A stretch of 64,000 bases of DNA from UMGS2069 sp900557585 (GTDB taxonomy: Bacteria; Bacillota; Clostridia; Christensenellales; UBA1242): positions 32,793-96,792 of the forward strand of contig CABSCS010000005.1 of the NCBI GenBank assembly GCA_902476355.1. The letters are read 5' to 3'. The position numbers and the translations under genes were made by a program. Positions 9,358 to 15,580 of this stretch are shown here, piece by piece (position 1 is the stretch's first letter; each line of letters begins with the position of its first letter). A model generated the notes under the pieces. It had not been told where the DNA came from. It saw only the letters and a program-made list of their open reading frames with translations, and searched no databases.

Positions 9358-10536
9358 TTAAAACCTCATTTCTGTGCCGGTGATTGTGCAATAGATGTTC
9401 AAATATTTCAAGCCAGAAATTGTATATTCGTTTTTGAAACGATAAATCGTTCCATCTTTAATGTGAAGTTGAATGCCGTTTACACCTTCAAGTGCATAGC
9501 CTGCAATGTTTTCAAAAGGAATAATGATTTTTTGTTTTGGATTTTCAAGTTCAAAACGATTTTTGAAGCAGGAGAGAGTGAAAACTCCAACCTTTTTGCT
9601 TTTATAATTATCAATCTTTTTCTTGATTGTAAATCCGCTGTCTGATGTTATCACTTGGTCTTCGCTCATAGCGTTATAATCAAGAGTTTTCAAATATTGT
9701 TTTTGCCATTTATCAAACTCGTCAAGGCGAGAAAAGAACTTGTTGTGGACATAGCCAAACTCATCATAGGTGCTTTCAAAATCGCACTTGTCGCAATAGA
9801 AACGGTCACCTTTGCCATGAAGTGAAGAAATGCTGTGGCACGATGGGCAAACATAAAGGAAAGTTTCAATGTTTTGCGCCAAATTTTTACCTTTAAAGGT
9901 TTGTTTTTCTTTCTCTTGAACTTCATATGCATTTACGCGAAGATTGTCTTTAATGGTTTTAAAAAGTTCCTCGTCGGTCATATTTTTCATCTCTTCGGGA
10001 GAAATGATACACTTTACTGCGCCGTGAACATGACCTTTTCTTTTATTTTTTGTCCAACGAGGAGAGCAGAAATAGCCACCAGTAATGTTATATATCACAA
10101 CAGGAACATTAAGTTTCTTTGCAAGTTTTGCAATTGAATGTTTCATTTCGCTCATTTCGCCCGAAAAAGACTTGTTTCCTTCTGGAAAAAGTGCAACAGG
10201 AGCCCCTTGCTTTATAACCGACATAATTTTTCGAACGGTGATTGGGTCGCTTGTTGACTTTGTAATTGGAATCGGACTTACAAGGTGACGAATAAGTTTT
10301 CCAACAACTGGAATTGATGAAACATGGTCACTCATTACAAAATAAAGATGATTTTTAAAACTTTTTGCAATGAAAAATGCATCAAAGTCGGTTGTGTGGT
10401 TTGCAAGAACCAAATATGGTGGTTTAATATCGCATTTTTCAAAAGTATAACCAAATTGTTTTTTGAGATATGATGATATAAATGGGGATACAATTTTATT
10501 CCAAACCCCATGACGTTTTTCAACTTTAATTTCCAT
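9358..10536 (-). CDS. PlsC-like acyltransferase with zinc ribbon and PH/GRAM-like tail
   Basis: The N-terminal half is a 1-acylglycerol-3-phosphate acyltransferase (PlsC) domain with the H-x4-D motif HTTDFD (47-52) and FPEG (117-120), so it probably transfers acyl groups in membrane-lipid synthesis. Unusually, two CxxC pairs (230/233 and 248/251) form a zinc ribbon, followed by about 100 residues that look like a small beta-rich PH or GRAM domain. The start at 10536 follows AGGAG; an ORF extension to 10572 has no such support. It diverges from a serine-palmitoyltransferase-like gene, hinting at a shared lipid role. The acyl acceptor cannot be told from sequence. Confidence 0.8.
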   Translation of the reverse strand: MEIKVEKRHGVWNKIVSPFISSYLKKQFGYTFEKCDIKPPYLVLANHTTDFDAFFIAKSFKNHLYFVMSDHVSSIPVVGKLIRHLVSPIPITKSTSDPITVRKIMSVIKQGAPVALFPEGNKSFSGEMSEMKHSIAKLAKKLNVPVVIYNITGGYFCSPRWTKNKRKGHVHGAVKCIISPEEMKNMTDEELFKTIKDNLRVNAYEVQEKEKQTFKGKNLAQNIETFLYVCPSCHSISSLHGKGDRFYCDKCDFESTYDEFGYVHNKFFSRLDEFDKWQKQYLKTLDYNAMSEDQVITSDSGFTIKKKIDNYKSKKVGVFTLSCFKNRFELENPKQKIIIPFENIAGYALEGVNGIQLHIKDGTIYRFKNEYTISGLKYLNIYCTITGTEMRF

Positions 10537-10552
10537 GGTCGCTCCTGATATA

Positions 10553-10591
10553 GTATATAGCGAATATACCATATTTATAATTTCAGTTCAA
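10553..10591 (-). promoter_or_regulatory. Promoter with overlapping inverted repeat upstream of the acyltransferase
   Basis: On the minus strand TTGAAC (10586-10591) and TATATT (10563-10568) are 17 nt apart. An inverted repeat with arms GTATAT and ATATAC and a 5-nt spacer (10553-10569) covers the -10 and the probable start point, which is a good place for a repressor to bind. Confidence 0.55.
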
Positions 10592-10672
10592 TCAATTTTT
10601 ATCACTAATCTCTTTTTTGACAAATTTTGCAACAAAAAAAATCAATAGTGTTCAAAAACTTTTCTGATTTGT

Positions 10673-10702
10673 TTGTAAAACCGCGGTCAAATTTGTTATA
10701 CT
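10673..10702 (+). promoter_or_regulatory. Promoter of the alpha-oxoamine synthase gene
   Basis: TTGTAA (10673-10678) and TATACT (10697-10702) are separated by 18 nt. Just downstream of the expected start point a palindrome with arms TTGCTT and AAGCAA sits at 10714-10726 and could be an operator. Confidence 0.55.
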
Positions 10703-10745
10703 TGACTTATCTATTGCTTTAAGCAAGATATAAAGGAAGAAATAA

Positions 10746-11930
10746 ATGGATTTATTTAAAAAATGTTCAGAAGACAGCATGTATAAACAAGTTCAACGCG
10801 AAGGAATCTATCCATATTTCCATCAACTTGAAACCAAACAAGACATTGTTGTTGAAATGGAAGGAAAACGCGAGATTATGATTGGTTCAAACAACTATCT
10901 TGGTCTCACTGGAAATGAAGAAGTAATCAATGCCGCAGTCGAAGCAACCAAAGAATTTGGAACCGGCTGTTCGGGAAGCAGATTTTTGAATGGTTCAACC
11001 GTAAAACACGTTGAACTTGAAAAAGACCTTGCAAACTTTTTGCAAAAAGAAGATTGTGTAATCATGAGCACAGGTTTCCAAACAAACCTTGGTATTATTT
11101 CAGCAATTGCAGGAAGACACGATGTTGTTCTTTGCGACAAAGAAAACCACGCATCTATCTATGACGCAATTCGTCTTTCATATGCCGAACTTATCAGATA
11201 TAACCACAACGACATGCATGACCTTGAAGAAAAACTTAAAAGCATTCCTGAAAACAAAGGAATTTTGATTGTTACAGATGGTGTTTTCTCTATGAGTGGA
11301 GACATCTGCAATTTGCCAGAAATTGTACGTCTTAAAAAGAAATATGGCGCAAGAGTAATGGTTGACGACGCTCACGCTCTTGGAATTTTGGGCGAAAACG
11401 GTCGTGGAACTGGTGAATATTTCGGGCTTGAAGATGAGGTTGACATTATTTTTGGAACCTTCTCAAAATCACTTGCAAGCCTTGGCGGTCTTTGTGCTTC
11501 AACTCATGAAGTTTGCGAATATATCCGTCACAATTCAAGACCATTCATCTTTTCTGCATCAATTCCACCAGCATGCCTTGCTGCTGCATCTAAATCTCTT
11601 GAAATCATTAAAGGAGAACCAGAAAGAAGAAAAAATCTTCTTGAAATTTCAGATTATATGCGCTCTGCTCTCAAAAAACGCGGAATCAAGTTCAAAGACA
11701 GCAAAGTTCCAATCATTGCAATTTATACCTATGAGCCAGAAATCACTTTGATTGCTTGCAAACGCCTTTTCGAAGAAGGAGTATATGTAAACCCAGTTTT
11801 GCCACCAGCAACCCCTGTTGGTGAATGCTTGATTCGAACAAGTTACACAGCAACTCACACCAAAGAACTTATGGATGAGGCTGCGGACAAGATTTTGAAA
11901 GTGTTCAAAGAACTCAAAATCATGGAATAA
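10746..11930 (+). CDS. Alpha-oxoamine synthase family enzyme, serine palmitoyltransferase-like
   Basis: PLP-dependent fold-type I enzyme that condenses an amino acid with an acyl-CoA. The PLP lysine is K241 in GTFSKSLASLGG, with H135 in NHASIYD and VDDAH at 206-210. The motifs GTGCSGSRFLNGS, GTFSKS and a C-terminal VNPVLPPATPVG resemble bacterial serine palmitoyltransferases more than Kbl or BioF, which have GTLGKA-type motifs. The length of 394 fits all three groups. A GGAAG site precedes the ATG. It stands alone, divergent from the PlsC-like gene. Substrate assignment is inference: SPT-like is favoured, with glycine C-acetyltransferase or BioF possible. Confidence 0.85.
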   Translation: MDLFKKCSEDSMYKQVQREGIYPYFHQLETKQDIVVEMEGKREIMIGSNNYLGLTGNEEVINAAVEATKEFGTGCSGSRFLNGSTVKHVELEKDLANFLQKEDCVIMSTGFQTNLGIISAIAGRHDVVLCDKENHASIYDAIRLSYAELIRYNHNDMHDLEEKLKSIPENKGILIVTDGVFSMSGDICNLPEIVRLKKKYGARVMVDDAHALGILGENGRGTGEYFGLEDEVDIIFGTFSKSLASLGGLCASTHEVCEYIRHNSRPFIFSASIPPACLAAASKSLEIIKGEPERRKNLLEISDYMRSALKKRGIKFKDSKVPIIAIYTYEPEITLIACKRLFEEGVYVNPVLPPATPVGECLIRTSYTATHTKELMDEAADKILKVFKELKIME

Positions 11931-12253
11931 TAAACACTAAAAAGCAAAAAATTGCAAAAATTTATTTGTTTTTTGCATATTTTGAAACATTTATTTCCAT
12001 ACTATAAACATAAAGCAATAAGTTCCAATCGTTTGGAGCATTGCTTTATAAAATCCTTGAAGTATTTCAAGGATTTTTTTGTGTTTATTTTTAGCAAATA
12101 TTGGATATTTGACAAAAAAAATAAATAAAAATCATGTTAAAAAATAATATTTTTAAAATGCAAAAAACCGCAAATTTACTGCGCCCAGAAACAAAATAAA
12201 AATAATAAAAAAGAGGGGAATACATCTTAGCCATTTTTTGTGAATTTTTTGCA
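11931..12253. other. AT-rich intergenic region with tandem hairpins
   Basis: No coding sequence is apparent. The only clear content is the tandem hairpin and terminator at 12012-12080, listed separately. The rest is A/T-rich with no recognisable repeat. Confidence 0.6.
12012..12080 (+). terminator. Tandem hairpins ending in an intrinsic terminator (3' UTR or small RNA)
   Basis: A first hairpin pairs AAAGCAAT (12012-12019) with ATTGCTTT (12040-12047) and has an inner TTCCAA/TTTGGA helix. Three nt later AAATCCTTGAA pairs with TTCAAGGATTT around a small loop, followed by a T-run. It lies 80 nt after the oxoamine synthase stop. It may simply terminate that gene or be a short independent RNA; no convincing own promoter is seen. 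Confidence 0.75.
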
Positions 12254-12281
12254 TAAAAAAAGTGGCTTTTTTGCCACTTTA
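12254..12281 (-). terminator. Intrinsic terminator of lexA
   Basis: On the minus strand AAAGTGGC pairs with GCCACTTT around an A6 loop and is followed by a T-run. It starts only a few nt after the lexA stop. Confidence 0.85.
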
Positions 12282-12283
12282 TT

Positions 12284-12883
12284 TTATTTATAGTTTCGAA
12301 TCAAACCAACAACAGTTCCAAGAATTTGAGCATCTTTCACAATTATTGGTGCCATAAAATCGTTTTCTGGTTGAAGACGAATTTGATTTTTCTCTTTATA
12401 AAATCTTTTCACGGTTGCTTCGCCGTCTATCATTGCAACAACAATCTCGCCATTTTCGGCATTTTCTTGTTTATGAACAACAATTTTATCTCCATCAAAA
12501 ATGCCTGCATTTATCATGCTTTCGCCTTGAACATTTAAAATGAAAAGTTCATCTTGATCTCCAAACAAGTTTTGAGAAAATGAGAGAGTGTCTTCAATGT
12601 TTTCAGTTGCGGTTATTGGAGTTCCCGCAGCAACTTTTCCAACAACAGGAATGCCCGAAAGCATTGATACACCAGAAACCTCAATTGCACGATTTCTTGA
12701 TTTTTCGCGCGAAAGTTTGCCTTGTTCTTCAAGTTTTTTAAGGTGATAAACAATTGTTGCGGTTGAAGAAATGCCAAGACCTTGACACATTTCGCGAACA
12801 CTTGGTGGATATGAATTTTTCTTTGTGAACTCTGCAATAAAGTTCAAAACCCTTTCGGTTTGAGAGATTTTTTGTTCTTTCAT
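12284..12883 (-). CDS. lexA: LexA repressor (SOS response)
   Basis: Repressor of the DNA-damage regulon that self-cleaves when stimulated by RecA filaments. It has an N-terminal winged helix-turn-helix (1-65) and a C-terminal S24 peptidase domain with cleavage site A86-G87 (VGKVAAGTP), catalytic S122 (GESMINAG) and K159. The start at 12883 follows AAAAGGAAAA and gives 199 residues; the frame stays open upstream to 12934 without conservation. A LexA-box-like sequence overlaps its promoter, predicting autoregulation. The divergent neighbour is a Cys-rich protein gene. recA itself is 16 kb away, in the same window. Confidence 0.97.
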   Translation of the reverse strand: MKEQKISQTERVLNFIAEFTKKNSYPPSVREMCQGLGISSTATIVYHLKKLEEQGKLSREKSRNRAIEVSGVSMLSGIPVVGKVAAGTPITATENIEDTLSFSQNLFGDQDELFILNVQGESMINAGIFDGDKIVVHKQENAENGEIVVAMIDGEATVKRFYKEKNQIRLQPENDFMAPIIVKDAQILGTVVGLIRNYK

Positions 12884-12901
12884 GATTTTTTCCTTTTCTT
12901 G

Positions 12902-12941
12902 ATTATAACACATGAATTTACAAAACACAAACATTTGTTTG
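12902..12941 (-). promoter_or_regulatory. lexA promoter with LexA-box-like operator
   Basis: On the minus strand TTGTGT (12925-12930) and TATAAT (12902-12907) are 17 nt apart. The 14-mer CAAACATTTGTTTG at 12928-12941 has arms CAAACA/TGTTTG and resembles the Gram-positive SOS box (GAAC-N4-GTTC type) with A/T replacing G/C at one position per arm. It overlaps the -35. This is the only good SOS-box candidate I noticed in the window. Confidence 0.6.
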
Positions 12942-12962
12942 AATTTTTTATCATATTTTTAA

Positions 12963-12991
12963 TTGAAATTATTTCAAAGTTGTATTATAAT
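12963..12991 (+). promoter_or_regulatory. Promoter of the Cys-rich/NUDIX operon with palindrome on the -35
   Basis: TTGAAA (12963-12968) and TATAAT (12986-12991) are 17 nt apart. A perfect palindrome with arms TTGAAAT and ATTTCAA around one base (12963-12977) covers the -35 box. Confidence 0.7.
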
Positions 12992-13013
12992 ATCTGAAAA
13001 GGAAGAAAAAACA

Positions 13014-13364
13014 ATGGAAAACAACATGAAAAACACAAATGACATTAAACTTACAAGAAAGCAACTTACAAAAGATGTTGTGAAAAAAGTTATTGGTGAA
13101 AGAGAATTTTGCGAACTTGAACCTGACCAAAAGTGCACCTATTGTGGCGAATGCTTAATGTGCGACATTGACCCAAACAAAGTTTGCAACAACTGTGGCA
13201 AATGCCTTGACGAGTTCAACACCGACGAAAAAGGCTATGTTTCAATAAAGATAGACAAGGTTATTGCCGGTGACGACATGACTCTTGATGACCTTTACAA
13301 ACAATATGGTCTTGATGACGACGAAGAACCAGATGCCATTAAACAAAAGAAAGATAAAAAATAA
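13014..13364 (+). CDS. Small cysteine-rich hypothetical protein
   Basis: A 116-residue acidic soluble protein of unknown function. Its centre has eight cysteines in two blocks, CTYCGECLMC and CNNCGKC, with spacings that could bind zinc or an iron-sulfur cluster. The C-terminus is Asp/Glu rich and ends in a Lys cluster. The start at 13014 follows AAAAGGAAG; a second ATG lies at residue 5. A NUDIX gene follows 10 nt downstream, so the two are probably co-transcribed. The gene shares an intergenic region with lexA but carries its own promoter. I do not recognise the family. Confidence 0.8.
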   Translation: MENNMKNTNDIKLTRKQLTKDVVKKVIGEREFCELEPDQKCTYCGECLMCDIDPNKVCNNCGKCLDEFNTDEKGYVSIKIDKVIAGDDMTLDDLYKQYGLDDDEEPDAIKQKKDKK

Positions 13365-13374
13365 AGAAATCGCC

Positions 13375-13842
13375 ATGACAAAAGAAGAATATTTCAATCA
13401 AAAATCAAAATATTATTATGACATGTTTTTGCAAAACAAATATGTTCGAAAGGTTAGCACCATTTTGAAGTGTGGAAACAAATTTCTTGTGCTTGTAAAA
13501 AATGGAGAAAAGGCCTTTCTTGCTGGCGGAAGCGTTGAACCAAACGAAACAACAAAAGATGGTGCAAAACGCGAAACAAAAGAAGAAATGGGAATTGATG
13601 TTGACAATTTGAGATATCTCACAAAAGTGTATTATAGCGTTAAATGGAAATATAACAACATTGAATTCGACAACAAAAGAATAGAGTTTTATTATCTTTC
13701 AGAAATTGACAATGCAAAAGGAAAAGTTCAAGGTCTTGAAGGCGAATTTGACAACGATGTTCAACTGAAACTTTGCACCATTAAAGAACTTGAAAAATTG
13801 AATTTGAATAAAAAAGAACTTGAAATCATTAAAAATATCTAA
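13375..13842 (+). CDS. NUDIX hydrolase
   Basis: Hydrolase of a nucleoside diphosphate linked to another moiety; the substrate is unknown. The Nudix box GX5EX7REUXEEXGU is complete: GSVEPNE, then seven residues, then RETKEEMGI. The protein has 155 residues when started at ATG 13375, consistent with the fold. The frame extends upstream into the preceding gene, but that part overlaps its coding sequence and is not conserved-looking. It is the second gene of the operon with the Cys-rich protein. Confidence 0.9.
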   Translation: MTKEEYFNQKSKYYYDMFLQNKYVRKVSTILKCGNKFLVLVKNGEKAFLAGGSVEPNETTKDGAKRETKEEMGIDVDNLRYLTKVYYSVKWKYNNIEFDNKRIEFYYLSEIDNAKGKVQGLEGEFDNDVQLKLCTIKELEKLNLNKKELEIIKNI

Positions 13843-13845
13843 TAA

Positions 13846-13873
13846 AAAAACACTCACTAATGTGGGTTTTTTG
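13846..13873 (+). terminator. Weak intrinsic terminator after the NUDIX gene
   Basis: ACACTCAC can pair imperfectly with GTGGGTTT around TAAT and is followed by a T-run. The stem has a mismatch and a G-U pair. Confidence 0.55.
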
Positions 13874-13997
13874 TTTTGCTTATAATGATTCAACATTTTC
13901 TTTTACAACAATTGAAATTTCCAAATAAATATCAATGCGATTGAACATTTTTTGTGCAACAATTCCATTTACAAAAATACAAAACCAACATAGAAGA

Positions 13998-14061
13998 CAT
14001 TATAATTACTCAATAATATTGCAAGGTGGCATTATAATCACTCAATAACATCGCAAAACTG
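13998..14061 (+). repeat. Two-copy 32-bp direct tandem repeat
   Basis: Units at 13998-14029 and 14030-14061 both begin CATTATAAT and continue with ACTCAATAA and GCAA at the same offsets, with a few substitutions. Apart from this and the tRNA, the 13843-14336 interval has no coding content. Confidence 0.7.
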
Positions 14062-14080
14062 CAAAGTTCGACTTTATTGC

Positions 14081-14115
14081 AAAAAAAAAGAGAAGCCAAA
14101 AGACTTCTTTTTTTT
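14081..14115 (-). terminator. Intrinsic terminator of tRNA-Trp
   Basis: On the minus strand GAAGTC pairs with GGCTTC around TTTT and is followed by a run of nine T. It lies just after the CCA end of the tRNA. Confidence 0.85.
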
Positions 14116-14118
14116 GTT

Positions 14119-14192
14119 TGGCAGGGGTGGAAGGAATCGAACCCTCCTCTGGAGTTTTGGAGACTCTCATTCTACCGATGAACTACACCCCT
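14119..14192 (-). tRNA. trnW: tRNA-Trp (anticodon CCA)
   Basis: The minus strand gives a 74-nt cloverleaf starting AGGGGTG and ending CACCCCTG-CCA, with the 3' CCA encoded. The anticodon loop CTCCAAA contains CCA. The T arm is GAGGG, TTCGATT, CCTTC with one G-U. The top pair of the anticodon stem appears to be an A-C mismatch. It has its own promoter and terminator and no neighbouring tRNAs. Confidence 0.95.
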
Positions 14193-14203
14193 AAACACGA
14201 TGC

Positions 14204-14232
14204 ATTATATCATTTTATGTGTCTGTTGTCAA
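14204..14232 (-). promoter_or_regulatory. Strong promoter of tRNA-Trp
   Basis: On the minus strand a perfect TTGACA (14227-14232) and a perfect TATAAT (14204-14209) are separated by 17 nt, a few bases upstream of the tRNA 5' end. Confidence 0.9.
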
Positions 14233-14300
14233 CTGCTGTAAAATATTTTCATAATAATTTACAATCAGCCATAATATGATTTTTTGCTGTTTCTATTTTC

Positions 14301-14330
14301 TTGACAAAGCACATTCAAATTTGCTAATAT
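14301..14330 (+). promoter_or_regulatory. Promoter of rnhA, apparently leaderless
   Basis: TTGACA (14301-14306) and TAATAT (14325-14330) are 18 nt apart. The expected start point, six to seven nt after the -10, coincides with the ATG at 14337, and there is no Shine-Dalgarno sequence. Confidence 0.65.
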
Positions 14331-14336
14331 TCTTGT

Positions 14337-14810
14337 ATGGAAAAAGAGAAAAAACAAGTTACAATCTATACCGATGGTGCATGCTCTGGAAACCCTGGAA
14401 ACGGTGGGTGGGGAGCAATTCTAATGTATAACGGAAGAAAAAAAGAAATTTCTGCTGGCGAGCAAAACACAACCAATAACCGCATGGAACTGACCGCGGT
14501 CATAGAAGCACTGAAACTTTTAAAAGAGCCTTGCAAAGTGAATCTTTACAGCGATTCTGCCTATGTTGTGAACGCTTTCACAAATGATTGGATTTCATCT
14601 TGGAGAGCCAACGGCTGGAAAGGGTCAGACAAAAAGCAAGTGAAAAACATTGACCTTTGGCTTGAACTTGACAACCTTTGCCAAACCCACGATGTAACCT
14701 TTATTAAAGTGAAAGGTCACGCAGACAACGAGTTCAACAACCGTTGCGACACCCTTGCAACATCAGCGATAGACAGGTTCCGCCTCTCTACCGAGCCGGC
14801 GGATGAATAA
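14337..14810 (+). CDS. rnhA: Ribonuclease HI
   Basis: Degrades the RNA strand of RNA-DNA hybrids. The catalytic set is visible: D13 in YTDGACSGNPG, E51 in NRMELTAV, D73 in YSDSAY and D138 in NRCDTLA, with H128 in KGHAD. The length is 157. The last roughly 11 residues (RFRLSTEPADE) and the stop codon are encoded by the start of a 167-nt interspersed repeat (14777-14943), so the original C-terminus has been replaced or extended. No Shine-Dalgarno sequence precedes the ATG, suggesting a leaderless message. Confidence 0.95.
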   Translation: MEKEKKQVTIYTDGACSGNPGNGGWGAILMYNGRKKEISAGEQNTTNNRMELTAVIEALKLLKEPCKVNLYSDSAYVVNAFTNDWISSWRANGWKGSDKKQVKNIDLWLELDNLCQTHDVTFIKVKGHADNEFNNRCDTLATSAIDRFRLSTEPADE

Positions 14811-14943
14811 CCGCAACTTCATAAACCTTTTTGGCTAAAACTCTAAAATAAAAACCTTGATATATCACCAGATATCATCAAGAACTTTATTTTAAAGTTT
14901 TATCTCAAAAATCTTCATAAATTTGCTACTTCACATTTTCAAA
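14777..14943 (+). repeat. Structured 167-nt repeat, copy A, at the 3' end of rnhA
   Basis: Read in the rnhA direction it begins GTTCCGCCTCTCT, contains GAGCCGGCGGA, and has a short hairpin ATGAA/TTCAT. The main hairpin (14841-14897) has an outer helix of about 12 bp, an internal loop AACC/GAAC, an inner helix TTGAT-ATA/TAT-(bulge)-ATCAA and an 8-nt loop. It then ends with a conserved TTTTATCTCAAAAAT and CTTCAC-TTTTCAAA tail. Copies B and C have the same plan and almost the same length with compensated base changes. It may act as terminator or 3'-UTR element. Confidence 0.85.
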
Positions 14944-15153
14944 TTGATGATAGTTTATTTATGATTTTTATTTTATGTTTTTTTATAAATAAAAAAGGGA
15001 GAAAGTTAAACTTTCTCCAACCGAACGGTGTGGGTCGAAACGATGCCGACAGACATATTGTTATATATTTTTCACGATGTTCTAGAATAGAATACACAAT
15101 TTATGAATAAAGTCAACAACAAATAAATTTGCGTCAATATAAAAATTAAATTT
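14944..15153. other. Space between convergent repeats A and B
   Basis: No coding sequence. A perfect hairpin GGAGAAAG/CTTTCTCC lies at 14998-15018. It is followed by ACCG/CGGT (15020-15029) and GTCG/CGAC (about 15033-15049), after which the sequence is A/T-rich. The cluster looks structured, but I recognise no known RNA family. Confidence 0.5.
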
Positions 15154-15320
15154 TTTGAAAACGTGAAGCAGCAGGTTGATGCAAATTTTTGAGATAAAAA
15201 AGACAAACAAGGTTCCCGATAGTATCAAGTGTTACATCGGGGTTCTTGTTTGTTTTTTTTAGCCAAAAAGGTGTATTAAAATGCGGATATACGTCCGCCG
15301 GCTCGTCAGAGAGGCGGAAC
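15154..15320 (-). repeat. Structured 167-nt repeat, copy B, downstream of the PadR-fusion gene
   Basis: On the minus strand it starts GTTCCGCCTCTCTGACGAG and has the GTAT/ATAC small hairpin. The main hairpin (15203-15253) has outer helix ACAAACAAG/CTTGTTTGT, internal loop AACC/GAAC, inner helix CCGAT-GTA/TAC-T-ATCGG and an 8-nt loop, flanked by a T-run. It lies 253 nt downstream of the PadR-fusion stop in sense orientation. An 82-codon open frame across it (15146-15394) is an artefact of the repeat. Confidence 0.85.
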
Positions 15321-15448
15321 TTCCTAGTATAAAGGCAAAATTTGCAAAGATAAGGCAATTTTAAAAAAAATCCAGGACAGAATAGTATTTGCAATTAAAA
15401 TCTGCCTATATGCGTACACTTTGTTTATTTTTTCTTATTTTGATTATT

Positions 15449-15580
15449 CGTTTAACGGCGAAGTTTGCATGCAGAAAGCAACAAAATGAAAAAGCCTCAG
15501 GACGAGATTGAATTTGCATTCATCTCGGTCTGAGACTTTTTTGTTTTTTGCTTTATGCGTGTGAAATTCGTCGTTAAACG
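15449..15580 (-). terminator. Long imperfect palindrome with embedded terminator at the 3' end of the PadR-fusion gene
   Basis: The outer arms CGTTTAACGGCGAA and TTCGTCGTTAAACG enclose further paired sequence (AAAGCAA/TTGCTTT). The inner terminator on the minus strand pairs GTCTCAGACCGAGATGAAT with ATTCAATCTCGTCCTGAGGC and is followed by T5. The element is 132 nt and its outer arm contains the gene's stop codon. The extra outer symmetry goes well beyond a normal terminator and could be a mobile-element remnant. Confidence 0.8.

Noticed and set aside
14777..15320. Known large ncRNA such as RNase P RNA, tmRNA or 6S RNA
   Set aside because: None of the conserved cores of these RNAs could be found in the segment.
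15146..15394. 82-codon minus-strand open frame with a TEPAD/DEPAD-like peptide also seen at the end of RnhA
   Set aside because: It is produced by translating structured repeat copy B. The similarity to the RnhA tail comes from the shared repeat DNA, not from a protein family.
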